Positions 27,697 through 37,582 of a stretch of 64,000 bases of DNA are shown here, in pieces (the stretch's first letter is position 1; the number at the start of each line of letters is the position of its first letter). Source of the stretch: an uncultured Acinetobacter sp. GTDB lineage: Bacteria; Pseudomonadota; Gammaproteobacteria; Pseudomonadales; Moraxellaceae. The stretch spans positions 62,001-126,000 of the forward strand of contig CAJYTY010000010.1 in NCBI GenBank assembly GCA_913777945.1. Direction: 5' to 3'. The notes beneath the pieces were generated by a model. That model saw nothing but the letters and a program-made list of their open reading frames with translations, was not told where the DNA came from and did no database searches. The translations under genes and the position numbers were made by a program.

Positions 27697-29415
27697 ATGA
27701 CATGGTTAAATATGTGGAGTAACTATCTCTCACAACCACCATTTTCTCAATCTGCTCAAGCAGTTAGCGCTGCACAACTATTACAAAAATTGGTTGAAGC
27801 CAGCTTACAAGGCGACAGTTGTATTGAAGCTGATCCAGCGCAGATTGAAGCACTGGCTGATTTAGCAGTTTCTAGTGAAATTGCAGTGACGCAAGTCGCG
27901 CCGTGTGTCTATGATCAGCAGGGCTTGGCATTATACCGATATTGGCACCTAGAGCAACGCCTCGCACAACAGATTTGTCGATTAAAGCGACAAACGATTC
28001 AGGCTGTTGATGCCGAACACTATCAAGACTTGCTCAGTGATGAGCATCAGCAGGCTGCACTGAAAATGGTGCTGCAACATGGCCTGAGCATTATTACTGG
28101 TGGACCAGGGACAGGTAAAACTTATACCTTGGCGCGTATTATCGCAGCGCTTAACCAGACCATACCTGATATTCGTATTGCCATGGCGGCACCGACAGGT
28201 AAAGCCGCCCAACGCATGCAGGAAGCGCTACAAAATTCTTTTAATGATCCGAAATTATTAGTATCAGGACTCATCACCGATGAGTTACGTAATCAAACCA
28301 CGCAAACTCTGCATCGTTTACTGGGTCTGGGCAATCGACAAATACCACGTTTTCATCTAAAGCAACCTTTACCCTATGATGTGATTGTGGTCGATGAAGC
28401 ATCGATGCTGGACTTAAACTTGGCAACCCTGTTATTTGAAGCCGTTCCAGATCAATGCCGAATTATTTTGTTGGGTGATGCCAATCAGTTGGCTTCGGTT
28501 GATGTTGGCTCGGTTTTGGCTGATTTACAGCAAGTACAAAAATTGACTGAAAATCGAGTCCAGCTACAGACCAGCCGTCGTTTCTCTGGCGAGGCCAAGA
28601 TTGGACAATTCGCACGATTTATTCAGGCACAGCAAGATTTAAGCAATCTCGATTTAGTCTTATCAAAACTAGAGGCAGAAATTGTTCAGGCTGCACCTTT
28701 GCAAACGATTTCCTTGAGCAAGGATATGCCAGACCTAATTCAGCTGGAATATTTACCTGAGCAACAGCAGGTTGATATTGAGCTTTATCAGAATAAATTG
28801 ATGGCTGGATTCCAAGCCTATATCGAAGCTTTAAAACATTATATAGATGCAGATGAGCCTGCCGAGCAAATCCAGCATGTGATTCAAGCCTTTGATGATT
28901 ATCGAATCTTAACGGCTGTTCGACATGGCCCGTTGGGAATCGAGCAACTGAATCGTTATGCGGGGCATTGGCTCAATCAGCAATTGAAACAAATCGCTGT
29001 TGGAGACTGGTATATCGGACGTCCTGTAATGATGACCTATAATGATTATCAGCTTGGGATTTCTAATGGTGATATTGGCATTTGTTTTAAACATCGCACC
29101 CAGTCACAGCAATTCGAAGTGTTTTTCCCGAGCTTAAATAAATGGATTGCTGCGCACCGACTGCCACGCAGTATACAAACCGCTTTTGCTTTAACCATTC
29201 ATAAATCACAAGGTTCGGAGTTTACCCATACCGCGATTGTTTTGGATGCACATGCCGAGAAATTATTGAGTCAGGAATTGATCTATACCGCAGTGACACG
29301 TGCTAAAAAAGTAGTGAGTATTCTGGCTGATCGGAAGGCATTACAACAGTCATTGATTATTAGAACCGTTCGTCGTAGTGGTTTAGTGCAAAAGATCAAT
29401 TTAGAGGGATTGTGA
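27697..29415 (+). CDS. recD: Exonuclease V (RecBCD) subunit RecD
   Basis: A 5'-3' helicase of 572 residues from the ATG chosen here; a GTG at 27604 in the same frame would add 31 residues encoded by the 12-bp repeat array. Walker A is TGGPGTGKTYTLARI, followed by MAAPTGKAAQRMQEAL, VVDEASMLDLNL, GDANQLASVDVGSVLADL, and the C-terminal FALTIHKSQGSEFTHTAIVLD and YTAVTRAKKVV. These are complete RecD motifs. Neither start has a strong ribosome binding site. The upstream repeat array makes the later start more likely. Confidence 0.93.
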   Translation: MTWLNMWSNYLSQPPFSQSAQAVSAAQLLQKLVEASLQGDSCIEADPAQIEALADLAVSSEIAVTQVAPCVYDQQGLALYRYWHLEQRLAQQICRLKRQTIQAVDAEHYQDLLSDEHQQAALKMVLQHGLSIITGGPGTGKTYTLARIIAALNQTIPDIRIAMAAPTGKAAQRMQEALQNSFNDPKLLVSGLITDELRNQTTQTLHRLLGLGNRQIPRFHLKQPLPYDVIVVDEASMLDLNLATLLFEAVPDQCRIILLGDANQLASVDVGSVLADLQQVQKLTENRVQLQTSRRFSGEAKIGQFARFIQAQQDLSNLDLVLSKLEAEIVQAAPLQTISLSKDMPDLIQLEYLPEQQQVDIELYQNKLMAGFQAYIEALKHYIDADEPAEQIQHVIQAFDDYRILTAVRHGPLGIEQLNRYAGHWLNQQLKQIAVGDWYIGRPVMMTYNDYQLGISNGDIGICFKHRTQSQQFEVFFPSLNKWIAAHRLPRSIQTAFALTIHKSQGSEFTHTAIVLDAHAEKLLSQELIYTAVTRAKKVVSILADRKALQQSLIIRTVRRSGLVQKINLEGL

Positions 29416-29439
29416 AATTATTCTTTAAAATTCACTGTT

Positions 29440-29668
29440 TTGTAAGTAAAAGCTTACAAGGATTCGAGATATTGTCGCTAGAGTGAAATAAATGTTTTTG
29501 AGATCATGTACACACAAAGAGCCTAGCATGGAAAGCTAGGTAAATCGCAAAAATATAATAATAAAGTCAATAAGACAGCGAACTTACAGTGAGGTAAGTG
29601 ATAAAAGAGGAAACTTACAGCCGCTAAGCCTTGTAGTTTTGGGAGAGACTACAGGGCTTTTTTATTTT
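29440..29668 (+). ncRNA. Candidate small RNA after recD
   Basis: This non-coding stretch contains three successive hairpins: TTGTAAG/CTTACAA (29440-29459), CCTAGC/GCTAGG with loop ATGGAAA (29522-29540), and a strong 12-bp terminator stem at 29626-29659. ACTTACAG occurs twice (29582 and 29613). GGA occurs at 29459, 29530, 29609 and 29642, and ATGGA in the second loop matches the ANGGA CsrA/RsmA site. No clear sigma-70 promoter was found, so it could also be the processed recD 3' end. Confidence 0.4.
29626..29668 (+). terminator. Strong rho-independent terminator
   Basis: AAGCCTTGTAGT pairs with ACTACAGGGCTT over 12 bp (one G-U) around a 10-base loop, followed by TTTTTATTTT. It lies 210 bases beyond recD, which implies that a transcribed non-coding segment precedes it. 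Confidence 0.9.
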
Positions 29669-29851
29669 TAATCCTTAATCTTACTAACATCATGATAGTC
29701 ATTGTACTTATTTTAATCAAAATGATTTTAATGAAGAATATCTACCTCTGACAGTGTGAAGCAAACATTAATTTTTCTATAAAAGCTTTGAACCAAAAGT
29801 TTAAATTAAAAATATGATTGTTTGACAATTTTTCTGTATTATTAAGTTAAA

Positions 29852-29868
29852 TGTTATACAGACCTGTA
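29852..29868 (+). promoter_or_regulatory. Candidate promoter with overlapping palindromic operator
   Basis: TGTTATACA (29852-29860) resembles an extended -10, and TTGACA lies further upstream at 29822-29827, though its spacing is not ideal. The palindrome TACAG-AC-CTGTA (29857-29868) overlaps the -10, a layout typical of TetR-type repressor sites. Downstream there is only a 29-codon ORF and a terminator. Confidence 0.35.
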
Positions 29869-29896
29869 CGTTTTTGCTTACATAGAGATAAGAAAA

Positions 29897-29986
29897 ATGC
29901 TATTTTTCTCCATAATTAGTTCTGACAGAATAGTCGGTATAAAGAAGATACACACTCAAAGCAAAAACATAAAAAGTGATGTGTAA
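29897..29986 (+). CDS. Possible 29-residue small ORF
   Basis: ATG preceded by GAGATAAG opens a 29-codon frame that begins MLFFSIISS and ends NIKSDV. It follows the palindromic promoter candidate and precedes the terminator at 30075. No homology is recognisable. Coding is possible but unproven; an untranslated RNA is equally likely. Confidence 0.2.
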   Translation: MLFFSIISSDRIVGIKKIHTQSKNIKSDV

Positions 29987-30074
29987 AATACGTTCAGAGG
30001 GTCTGAAAGTAGCTTAATAAGAAACATAAAGAATAATAATAGAAAAATGAAAAGAACCTTGAATAACGCGCAAA

Positions 30075-30104
30075 AGCCCAAGTCTGACTTGGGCTCTTTT
30101 TTTT
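30075..30104. terminator. Terminator between the non-coding segment and the serine hydrolase
   Basis: AGCCCAAG and CTTGGGCT pair around TCTGA, followed by CTTTTTTTT on the plus strand. On the minus strand it serves the hydrolase gene whose stop is at 30119. It is probably bidirectional. Confidence 0.85.
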
Positions 30105-30118
30105 GCTCATCAAATGAA

Positions 30119-31417
30119 TTAGACGATGTCTGCTTCGTGTCGATCTGTTGCAAATAATGAACGACGTTGATTCTTTGGAATCTTAGGGCAGTTTGTTGAG
30201 ATTTGATATAATGTTTTGGCAAGAGCAGGGAGGTGTGTCCCAACGACAGATTTTCCTGTGGTAAGCAACGATACACTAATATCACGCTCTGGATCTGCCC
30301 AACATAAAATATTAGAAAAACCAATGTGCCCAAAAGCCTGACCAGTCATTGGACCAAATAAACCGACTGGATTACTACCAAGCATTGGACCTAACGCATA
30401 ACGCATTGGGGCGAGTAGGGTACGGTCTAGGCTTGTTCCTGATGTTGGTAGGGTTGAGCGAAATACAGTTTTTGCGCTCATGATCTCTTTACCCTGATAT
30501 TCACCACCGCTGAGTAACATTTCAAAAAAACGACCGACTTGTTCAGCGCTGGTATAAATGTTCCCAGCAGGACAAATGGTATCCATGAAACGAGTATCGT
30601 TGGTTACATCCACTGCAAGTTGTAAACCACCACCGAGTACATGATTAAGATAATGGTCTGTACCTAAGCTTGGGTGAATTCCTGTGGCATAATTTAGTGC
30701 AACATTATCTCGATATTCTGGTTTCAAACCATAGTTGAAATAATCCAGTCCCATTGGTTTTTCAATATTTTCAGCCAAAAACTCACGTACGCTTTGTCCA
30801 GTTACACGCTGAACGATTTCACCTAGGATATAACCAGCGGTAACAGCGTGATAAGCAAGATGTGTCCCTGATGGCGAAACAGGTTTAGCTGCGCAAAGTA
30901 CTTTTAAGATTTCTTCTTGGTTAAATAAAAGTTCTGGTGTGACTTCTGTATCAATGCGTGGAATCCCGCCACGGTGAGAAAGCAAATGGAAAATAGTCGC
31001 ACGACGTTTACCATTGACCCCATATTCAGGAATATAGTAGCTAATCGGATCGAGCAGATTCAAATCACCACGCTCATCCAACATATGGATCAGCATTGCT
31101 GTAACCATTTTTGATGCAGAGAATAAACATACAGGCGTATCAGGCGTACCAATTTTTGCATCCGCGGCTAAGCCATCTGGGGAGTTACCCTGTGCATAAC
31201 CAATACTGCGGTTCAGTAAGATTTGTCCTTGACGTCGCAAACATAATGTAACGAGTGGATAGTTTCCTGTTTTATACAGGCATTCAACGCTATTCCAGAT
31301 CTTTTGAATCTGCTTTTCAGTCATTCCACCCAATTCAGCTGCAACTTCATCTTTTGAGCGAATCACTTGATTTAAGTCATTTGGTACATAACAAGTATTG
31401 GTTGATAAAATTTTCAC
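30119..31417 (-). CDS. Serine hydrolase of the beta-lactamase/EstB family
   Basis: A 432-residue protein. I chose GTG at 31417 because GAGGGAA sits just upstream and the reading then begins (M)KILSTNTCYVPN; the further upstream in-frame region looks like leader DNA. The nucleophile motif is SASK (in CLFSASKMVTAML), the Tyr motif is in HLAYHAVTAGYILGEIV and the third motif is HIG (in FGHIGFSNI). There is no signal peptide, so it is probably a cytosolic esterase or peptidase rather than a resistance beta-lactamase. Confidence 0.85.
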   Translation of the reverse strand: MKILSTNTCYVPNDLNQVIRSKDEVAAELGGMTEKQIQKIWNSVECLYKTGNYPLVTLCLRRQGQILLNRSIGYAQGNSPDGLAADAKIGTPDTPVCLFSASKMVTAMLIHMLDERGDLNLLDPISYYIPEYGVNGKRRATIFHLLSHRGGIPRIDTEVTPELLFNQEEILKVLCAAKPVSPSGTHLAYHAVTAGYILGEIVQRVTGQSVREFLAENIEKPMGLDYFNYGLKPEYRDNVALNYATGIHPSLGTDHYLNHVLGGGLQLAVDVTNDTRFMDTICPAGNIYTSAEQVGRFFEMLLSGGEYQGKEIMSAKTVFRSTLPTSGTSLDRTLLAPMRYALGPMLGSNPVGLFGPMTGQAFGHIGFSNILCWADPERDISVSLLTTGKSVVGTHLPALAKTLYQISTNCPKIPKNQRRSLFATDRHEADIV

Positions 31418-31540
31418 GATTCCCTCGCAATATTTTCGTTTTCTTTCGTCTCTGTCATAAATTGAAAACAGATATACGATAGTGTGCCTATTTTGTTCAA
31501 TGCTGTCAGCTGCCGAAATGCCAGCAAAGTTAAAACATTT

Positions 31541-31569
31541 TTGCAATATGGTGATAGATCACTTAAAAT
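31541..31569 (+). promoter_or_regulatory. Sigma-70 promoter for rpsO
   Basis: TTGCAA (31541-31546) and TAAAAT (31564-31569) are separated by 17 bases. Transcription would start near 31576, giving an rpsO leader of about 80 bases. Confidence 0.7.
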
Positions 31570-31598
31570 AGGCGACTTGCTGTAGTGATGCACGGCAG

Positions 31599-31616
31599 TC
31601 AGTTGCTTGCAACTGA
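31599..31616 (+). promoter_or_regulatory. Inverted repeat in the rpsO leader
   Basis: TCAGTTGCTTGCAACTGA is a perfect 8-bp inverted repeat with a 2-base centre, about 40 bases before the rpsO ATG and inside the predicted leader. S15 represses its own mRNA through structured leaders in several bacteria, so this may be part of such an element. Confidence 0.4.
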
Positions 31617-31656
31617 TCATTATCATTTTATTTTTTAAGCATCTCGGAGAAATCGA

Positions 31657-31926
31657 ATGGCTTTAACTAACGCAGATCGTGCAGAGATCATTGCTAAATT
31701 TGCTCGTGCAGAAAACGACACTGGTTCACCTGAAGTACAAGTTGCTTTATTGACTGCTCAAATCAATGATTTGCAAGGTCACTTTAAAGAACACAAACAT
31801 GACCACCACAGCCGTCGTGGTTTGATTCGTATGGTTAACCAACGTCGTAAATTACTTGACTATTTAAATGGTAAAGATCACGGTCGTTATGTTGCTTTGA
31901 TCGGCGCATTAGGTTTACGTCGTTAA
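31657..31926 (+). CDS. rpsO: 30S ribosomal protein S15
   Basis: An 89-residue protein of exact family length, with the signatures [22 protein letters not shown] and [22 protein letters not shown]15 binds 16S rRNA early in the assembly of the 30S central domain. The ribosome binding site CTCGGAGAA is strong. It precedes pnp as in most proteobacteria. Confidence 0.98.
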   Translation: MALTNADRAEIIAKFARAENDTGSPEVQVALLTAQINDLQGHFKEHKHDHHSRRGLIRMVNQRRKLLDYLNGKDHGRYVALIGALGLRR

Positions 31927-31989
31927 TTCGATTTTACTTTGTTTTCGCTATTTCGCATGTTGCTATGCTTTATCGCTGAAAAGAGAGTT

Positions 31990-32041
31990 TCACCTGATTT
32001 ACTTTAGGTGATTTTAGAAGGGGCGCTTGTTCGCTCCTTCT
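31990..32041 (+). terminator. Double hairpin between rpsO and pnp
   Basis: TCACCT/AGGTGA (31990-32011) is followed by AGAAGGGGCG/CGCTCCTTCT with one G-U pair (32016-32041) and a short T-rich stretch. This could attenuate rpsO transcription. In E. coli the equivalent region contains an RNase III site used in PNPase autoregulation, so processing is an alternative role. Confidence 0.6.
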
Positions 32042-32178
32042 TTGTGTTTAACTTTTATGTAAAAATTTTTGATCTAGTGCGATGGCTTCTAAGCTTTGTC
32101 ATTTATCTACACATGAGTTGTAGTCTGAATGCCAAACCTTAGGGGTCTCACTAGAATAAAACTAGGAAAATATAATAC

Positions 32179-34275
32179 ATGTCAATGTTTAATATCGTTC
32201 GTAAAGAATTCCAATTTGGTCAGCACCAAGTTGTTTTAGAAACGGGTCGTGTTGCACGTCAAGCAAATACAGTTTTAATCACAATGGGTGGTGTAACTGT
32301 GCTTGTTGCGGTTGTGGCTCAGCCTAAAGCAAAAGCGGGTCAAGACTTTTTCCCGTTAACTGTTAACTATCAAGAAAAACAATATGCGGCGGGTCGTATC
32401 CCTGGTGGTTATGGCAAGCGCGAAGGCCGTGCATCTGAAGCTGAGACTTTAATTTCTCGTTTGATTGACCGTCCAATTCGTCCATTGTTCCCAGAAGGTT
32501 ATTTCAACGAAATCCAAGTGACAGCAACAGTTGTGTCTTCTGACAAAACGATGGATGCTGATATTGCTGCAATGTTAGGTACATCTGCTGCATTGTCGAT
32601 TGCGGGTACACCTTTCCGTGGTCCAATTGGTGGCGCACGTGTTGGTTTGATCAATGGTGAATATGTTCTTAACCCAACGCTAGAACAACTTGCACAATCT
32701 GATCTTGATCTTGTAGTTGCAGGTACAGAATCAGCAGTGTTAATGGTTGAATCTGAAGCAAAAGAACTTTCAGAAGACCAAATGTTAGGCGCAGTACTTT
32801 TCGGTCATGACGAAATGCAAATTGCTGTACAAGCAATCAAAGAATTTGCTGCAGCTGTTGGTGCGAAAGAATCTGAGTGGGTTGCTCCAACACACAACGA
32901 AGAATTACGTGCGAAATTAAAAGAAGCATTTGAAGCAAAAATTTCAGAAGCGTATACGATTGCGGTAAAACAAGAACGTTATGCAGCTTTAGATGCACTT
33001 TATGCAGAAGCAAAAGCGCAATTCGTTCCTGAAGAAGATGTTGATGGCATCGCTGATGAAGTTGATTTCTTATTCGAAGATCTTAAATACCGTACCGTAC
33101 GTGACAACATCTTGTCTGGTAAGCCACGTATTGATGGTCGTGACACCAAAACAGTTCGTGGTATCGACGTTCAAGTGGGTGTATTAGGTCGTGCTCATGG
33201 TTCAGCATTGTTTACACGTGGTGAAACACAAGCACTTGTAACTGCAACTTTAGGTAACACACGTGATGCATTGATGGTTGATACCTTAGCGGGTACGAAA
33301 ACTGACAACTTCATGTTGCATTATAACTTCCCTGCTTACTCAGTAGGTGAAACGGGTCGTGAATCAGGTCCTAAGCGTCGCGAAATTGGTCACGGTCGTT
33401 TAGCACGTCGTGGTGTACAAGCGGTTCTTCCACCTGTTGATCGTTTCCCTTACGTACTTCGTATCGTATCTGATATTACTGAATCAAACGGTTCATCTTC
33501 TATGGCGTCTGTTTGTGGTGCATCTCTTGCACTTATGGATGCAGGTGTTCCGCTTAAAGCACCAGTTGCAGGTATTGCAATGGGCTTAGTGAAAGAAGGT
33601 GAGCGTTTTGCAGTTCTTTCTGACATTTTAGGTGACGAAGACCACCTTGGTGATATGGACTTTAAAGTAGCAGGTTCTGCAAACGGTATTACTGCGCTTC
33701 AAATGGACATCAAGATCGAAGGTATTACTGAAGAGATCATGGAAGTTGCATTAAACCAAGCTTTTGCTGGTCGTATGCATATCCTGAATGAAATGAATAA
33801 AGTCATTTCACGTGCTCGTGCAGAAATTAGTGCTAATGCGCCGACTTTCGAAGTGATTAACATCAATCCAGATAAGATTCGTGATGTGATTGGTAAAGGT
33901 GGTGCTACCATTCGTGCCATTACAGAAGAGACCAAAGCTGCGATTGATATCGAAGACAATGGTACAGTTCGTGTATTTGGTGAAACTAAAGCTGCTGCTC
34001 GTGCTGCGATTGCAAAAATCCAAGCACTGACTGCTGAAGTTGAGCCAGGCAAAATCTACGACGGTAAAGTGATTCGTATCGTTGAATTTGGTGCGTTCGT
34101 AAATATCATGCCTGGTACGGATGGTTTACTTCACATTTCACAAATCTCAAATGAGCGTATTGCGAATGTGACAGACGTGTTAAAAGAAGGTCAGGAACTA
34201 AAAGTACAAGTTGCTGATGTCGATAATCGTGGTCGTATTAAGTTGACAATGAAAGATATTGAGCAAGCTCAATAA
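32179..34275 (+). CDS. pnp: Polyribonucleotide nucleotidyltransferase (PNPase)
   Basis: A 698-residue 3'-5' phosphorolytic exoribonuclease of standard length. Two RNase PH domains are clear (for example [34 protein letters not shown] early and the second from [17 protein letters not shown]). They are followed by the KH domain ([20 protein letters not shown], about 552-572) and the S1 domain ([33 protein letters not shown]). It works with RNase E in mRNA turnover. Confidence 0.98.
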   Translation: MSMFNIVRKEFQFGQHQVVLETGRVARQANTVLITMGGVTVLVAVVAQPKAKAGQDFFPLTVNYQEKQYAAGRIPGGYGKREGRASEAETLISRLIDRPIRPLFPEGYFNEIQVTATVVSSDKTMDADIAAMLGTSAALSIAGTPFRGPIGGARVGLINGEYVLNPTLEQLAQSDLDLVVAGTESAVLMVESEAKELSEDQMLGAVLFGHDEMQIAVQAIKEFAAAVGAKESEWVAPTHNEELRAKLKEAFEAKISEAYTIAVKQERYAALDALYAEAKAQFVPEEDVDGIADEVDFLFEDLKYRTVRDNILSGKPRIDGRDTKTVRGIDVQVGVLGRAHGSALFTRGETQALVTATLGNTRDALMVDTLAGTKTDNFMLHYNFPAYSVGETGRESGPKRREIGHGRLARRGVQAVLPPVDRFPYVLRIVSDITESNGSSSMASVCGASLALMDAGVPLKAPVAGIAMGLVKEGERFAVLSDILGDEDHLGDMDFKVAGSANGITALQMDIKIEGITEEIMEVALNQAFAGRMHILNEMNKVISRARAEISANAPTFEVININPDKIRDVIGKGGATIRAITEETKAAIDIEDNGTVRVFGETKAAARAAIAKIQALTAEVEPGKIYDGKVIRIVEFGAFVNIMPGTDGLLHISQISNERIANVTDVLKEGQELKVQVADVDNRGRIKLTMKDIEQAQ

Positions 34276-34292
34276 TAGCAATACTTTTGCTT

Positions 34293-34328
34293 AAAAAAAG
34301 CGCATTGTTTTTACAATGCGCTTTTTTA
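34293..34328 (+). terminator. Rho-independent terminator after pnp
   Basis: AAAAGCGCATTGT pairs with ACAATGCGCTTTT around a short T loop and is followed by further T residues, 18 bases after the pnp stop. Confidence 0.92.
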
Positions 34329-34481
34329 TTAACTAGATGAAAATTATAAATATAAATTGGCGAAACAATAAACATAAAATTATTTTATATTAGACATTAG
34401 TCGAATGCTTAAATTGTGAGGATTACAATTAACGTAGAATTCCCCAAATTTCCGCTCCTGCCTGTGTTTATAAGGTTTTAG

Positions 34482-34501
34482 ATAGACAGTCGGAAGTCTA
34501 T
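34482..34501 (+). promoter_or_regulatory. Inverted repeat upstream of the dicarboxylate symporter
   Basis: ATAGAC and GTCTAT flank an 8-base centre, 31 bases before the ATG. It could be an operator or a leader hairpin; no regulator is encoded nearby. Confidence 0.3.
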
Positions 34502-34531
34502 TTGTTATCCCAATATGAAGGAATATTACAC

Positions 34532-35854
34532 ATGCATATCGATCATGCCGCCACAGGTCAAGATGACCAGCAGCCACCAAAGAAACCCAAGTTTTATCAA
34601 ATTCTTTACGTACAGGTCATCTTTGCAATTGTTGCAGGGATATTGTTAGGTCATTTTTTTCCTGAATTTGGTGAAAGCTTAAAACCGCTTGGTGAAGCCT
34701 TCATTAAAATGGTGAAAATGATTATTGCACCCGTAATTTTCTTGACCGTTGTGACCGGGATTGCTGGGATGAAAAATCTCGGCAGTGTTGGACGAGTCAC
34801 TGGTAAAGCGATGATTTACTTCCTGACCTTTTCAACATTGGCGTTAGTCGTCGGGTTAATTGTTGGGAATGTGATTCAACCGGGTCATGGATTAAATATC
34901 GATCCAAGTACATTACACAGCACTAAAGTTGATGAATATGCAGCTAAAGCACATGAATCAACTATTACAGGTTTCTTGATGAATATCATCCCAGATACAT
35001 TGGTGAGTCCATTTGTATCAGGCCAAATTCTTCAAGTTTTGTTTGTCGCAGTCTTATTTGGTTTGGCACTTGCTAAATCAGGCGATTTAGGCCGTCCAAT
35101 TACTGACTTCTTACAACAATTAACCAATCCTGTATTCACTTTAGTGGGTATGTTGATGAAGTTTGCACCTATTGGTGCATTTGGTGCGATGGCATTTACC
35201 ATTGGCGCTTATGGAATTAGTTCGATTGGGAACTTGATGTTATTAATCGCAACCTTCTACATTACCGCATTACTTTTCGTTATTGTTATCTTGGGTGCAG
35301 TCGCTCGTTATAATGGTTTTTCGATTATCGACCTGATCCGTTATATCAAAGATGAACTGTGGTTGGTTCTTGGTACAAGTTCATCAGAAGCAGCACTCCC
35401 ATCATTGATGGCGAAAATGGAAAAAGCAGGCTGTGAAAAATCGGTTGTGGGTTTAGTAATTCCGACAGGGTATTCATTTAACTTAGATGGTACCAATATT
35501 TACATGACATTGGCGGCATTATTCATTGCACAAGCATGTAATATTGAATTGACACTCACTCAACAAGTGACAATTTTATTAGTGGCTATGCTCAGTTCTA
35601 AAGGTGCTGCGGGGATCACGGGCGCAGGCTTTATTACTTTGGCTGCAACGCTTTCGGTTGTTCCTGCGATTCCAGTCGCGGGGATGGCGTTGATCCTTGG
35701 CATTGACCGTTTTATGTCTGAATGCCGTGCTTTAACCAATTTAGTTGGTAATGCTTGCGCAACGATTGTTGTTGCAAAATGGGATAAAGCATTAGATAAA
35801 GAGCAACTCGATCAAGCTTTAAAACATGGTGTGGTAATAAACAAAGAAGTTTAA
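34532..35854 (+). CDS. dctA: Dicarboxylate/amino acid:cation symporter (DctA-like)
   Basis: A 440-residue secondary transporter of the DAACS family, inner membrane. I use the ATG at 34532 (MHIDHAATG), preceded by AAGGA. Family motifs include [22 protein letters not shown], the serine-rich hairpin [21 protein letters not shown] and [22 protein letters not shown], with [14 protein letters not shown] near the end. These fit C4-dicarboxylate (succinate, fumarate, malate) transport; glutamate or aspartate is the alternative. The gene has its own terminator. Confidence 0.88.
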   Translation: MHIDHAATGQDDQQPPKKPKFYQILYVQVIFAIVAGILLGHFFPEFGESLKPLGEAFIKMVKMIIAPVIFLTVVTGIAGMKNLGSVGRVTGKAMIYFLTFSTLALVVGLIVGNVIQPGHGLNIDPSTLHSTKVDEYAAKAHESTITGFLMNIIPDTLVSPFVSGQILQVLFVAVLFGLALAKSGDLGRPITDFLQQLTNPVFTLVGMLMKFAPIGAFGAMAFTIGAYGISSIGNLMLLIATFYITALLFVIVILGAVARYNGFSIIDLIRYIKDELWLVLGTSSSEAALPSLMAKMEKAGCEKSVVGLVIPTGYSFNLDGTNIYMTLAALFIAQACNIELTLTQQVTILLVAMLSSKGAAGITGAGFITLAATLSVVPAIPVAGMALILGIDRFMSECRALTNLVGNACATIVVAKWDKALDKEQLDQALKHGVVINKEV

Positions 35855-35868
35855 TACCCCTTAATTTG

Positions 35869-35902
35869 AAAAAGCCTCGATGCCTCGCATACGAGGCTTT
35901 TT
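35869..35902 (+). terminator. Rho-independent terminator after dctA
   Basis: AAAAAGCCTCG and CGAGGCTTTTT form an 11-bp stem with a 12-base loop. Confidence 0.92.
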
Positions 35903-35946
35903 CATGTCATTTGATTTTGATAATAGAATAAACATAGCTTTTTATT

Positions 35947-37218
35947 GTGCTTCATGGCAGCATTTCTATAGATTTTCAAACTTATCTCGACTCTATGCAG
36001 CTTTATTATTTTTATCGTCATAACAGTGAAAATACGATTTTTATTAGCGTGGAACAACAAACAGAACATACGCTTGAGTTTTTATGGGTTGATAGTTTGA
36101 GACAGGATTTGGTTAATCATACCGATTCTTGGCAAAAAAATATTTATGAGCATACAGGTGTGGTGCTTAACGAATTTCATATGCGCGATTTGCTCAATAT
36201 TGAACATCCTTGTGCCTTTGATACAGTTGAAGAATATGACCTATTAGTATTTCGGAAATTGATCAGTCCAGACGATCAAATTTATGAAAGTGACAATGCT
36301 TTAGAATCTCATGAAAGTATTTTTGGCCTAGCAACTACACCGATGAGTTTTATCCTAACGCCGAATATTTTGGTGAGTGTGAGGGAGCAGGGAAATAAAG
36401 CAATCGAAAGCTATATTCAACGGATTCAAGTAATCATGGGTCGTCCGATTGCTGAACAAAATAAGCCGAGAAAATTAGCCAGTACACCTGCCGATCTATG
36501 CTTACGCTTATTGAACAGCATGATTGATGGCTATTTGAATTTACGTACGCCCTTGACCCGTCGTGTTGAATATTGGCAACAGCAACTTTTGCAGGGCAAT
36601 CGCCGTTTTAAACAGTGGCATCAATTGTTTCATGAAGATATGGCTTTCCAGCAAATTGAAAATTTATGTGAGGAACAAATAGAGACCTTGCAGGAGTTTC
36701 GAGATGAACTGGTGGATAATTATCATCATGTGATGGGGGAACATAAGCATAAAAATCAAGACATTCTCTTGGTTCGTCTCAATGATTTAATGAGCCATGT
36801 AGAGCGTGTTCAAAAACATACCTTGCGTTTAAGAAATGCGATTCAATCGGCGATTGATTTACATTTTTCAGCTATTGCGAATCAAACCAATGAAAATATG
36901 CGTATTTTGGCAATTATTACGGCAATATTTGCCCCGTTGACCTTATTAACAGGGATTTATGGGATGAATTTTGAATTTATCCCAGGGTTAAAGTCACCTG
37001 TTGGTTTTTGGATTATGCTTGCAGTCATGCTAATGAGCACGGTGGTACTGTTGTACTATTTTTACCAGCAACATCTAGTAGGGCGTGGTGAACGGAGCGT
37101 AATTGATTTATTGGCACAACAGCATAAACAACGAAATGTAAATTTACTTTGGTTCTTAGACTATGAACCAATTAAGCAAACACTCAAAGAAGTAGAGAAA
37201 ATGACTAAACTTAAATAA
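35947..37218 (+). CDS. CorA-family divalent cation transporter
   Basis: A protein of up to 423 residues with a large N-terminal cytosolic domain, a long helical stalk and two C-terminal membrane helices. The pore signature YGMNFEFIP (about 339-347) follows helix TM1 (AIITAIFAPLTLLTGIYGMN). CorA channels carry Mg2+, Co2+ or Ni2+; which ion cannot be told. The start is uncertain: GTG at 35947 is used here, and an ATG 16 codons later (MQLYYFYRHN) is possible. Neither has a good ribosome binding site. It converges on cbpM. Confidence 0.88.
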   Translation: MLHGSISIDFQTYLDSMQLYYFYRHNSENTIFISVEQQTEHTLEFLWVDSLRQDLVNHTDSWQKNIYEHTGVVLNEFHMRDLLNIEHPCAFDTVEEYDLLVFRKLISPDDQIYESDNALESHESIFGLATTPMSFILTPNILVSVREQGNKAIESYIQRIQVIMGRPIAEQNKPRKLASTPADLCLRLLNSMIDGYLNLRTPLTRRVEYWQQQLLQGNRRFKQWHQLFHEDMAFQQIENLCEEQIETLQEFRDELVDNYHHVMGEHKHKNQDILLVRLNDLMSHVERVQKHTLRLRNAIQSAIDLHFSAIANQTNENMRILAIITAIFAPLTLLTGIYGMNFEFIPGLKSPVGFWIMLAVMLMSTVVLLYYFYQQHLVGRGERSVIDLLAQQHKQRNVNLLWFLDYEPIKQTLKEVEKMTKLK

Positions 37219-37244
37219 AGCGTTTAGTCATATATAAAGTTGCC

Positions 37245-37571
37245 TTAGTGAAAATGTTTGAGCTGTTTACGCAGTTGCTGTACTTCATCAATCAGATCCA
37301 ACATTACCGCAACTGCTGATAAGCTAGCATCGAAGTCACGTTGTAAACGATAAGCTCGACGTGCTCGGGCTACATCTTCACCGATAAACTGATAACTTTG
37401 TGGATCGACTTGGATTTGTAAAATTTCATAATCAATCAGTTTTAAAACCCAATCTGTACTTTGGCCACATGCTTCTGCAAAGTGTTCGAGATCAAGTGCC
37501 AATTGTTCATCAATAATTTCAACTTGGCAGTGACCGTCATATTGAATTTCTTTGTATTGAATAGTTGTCAT
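37245..37571 (-). CDS. cbpM: Chaperone modulator CbpM (MerR-like)
   Basis: A 108-residue protein with the CbpM pattern: an acidic N-terminal part, a MerR-like helical domain and RARRAYRLQRDFDASLSAVAVMLDLIDEVQQLRKQL at the C terminus. In E. coli CbpM binds and inhibits the DnaJ homologue CbpA, and here it follows cbpA by 11 bases. Confidence 0.88.
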   Translation of the reverse strand: MTTIQYKEIQYDGHCQVEIIDEQLALDLEHFAEACGQSTDWVLKLIDYEILQIQVDPQSYQFIGEDVARARRAYRLQRDFDASLSAVAVMLDLIDEVQQLRKQLKHFH

Positions 37572-37582
37572 GATCTTACTCC

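Noticed and set aside
30119..31417. Calling the serine hydrolase an AmpC-type beta-lactamase
   Set aside because: There is no signal peptide and the motif spacing fits the broader EstB-like family; resistance cannot be claimed.
33699..34052. A 117-codon open frame antisense to pnp
   Set aside because: It mirrors the KH-domain coding region of pnp, has low-complexity Ala/Ser/Ile composition and no independent support.
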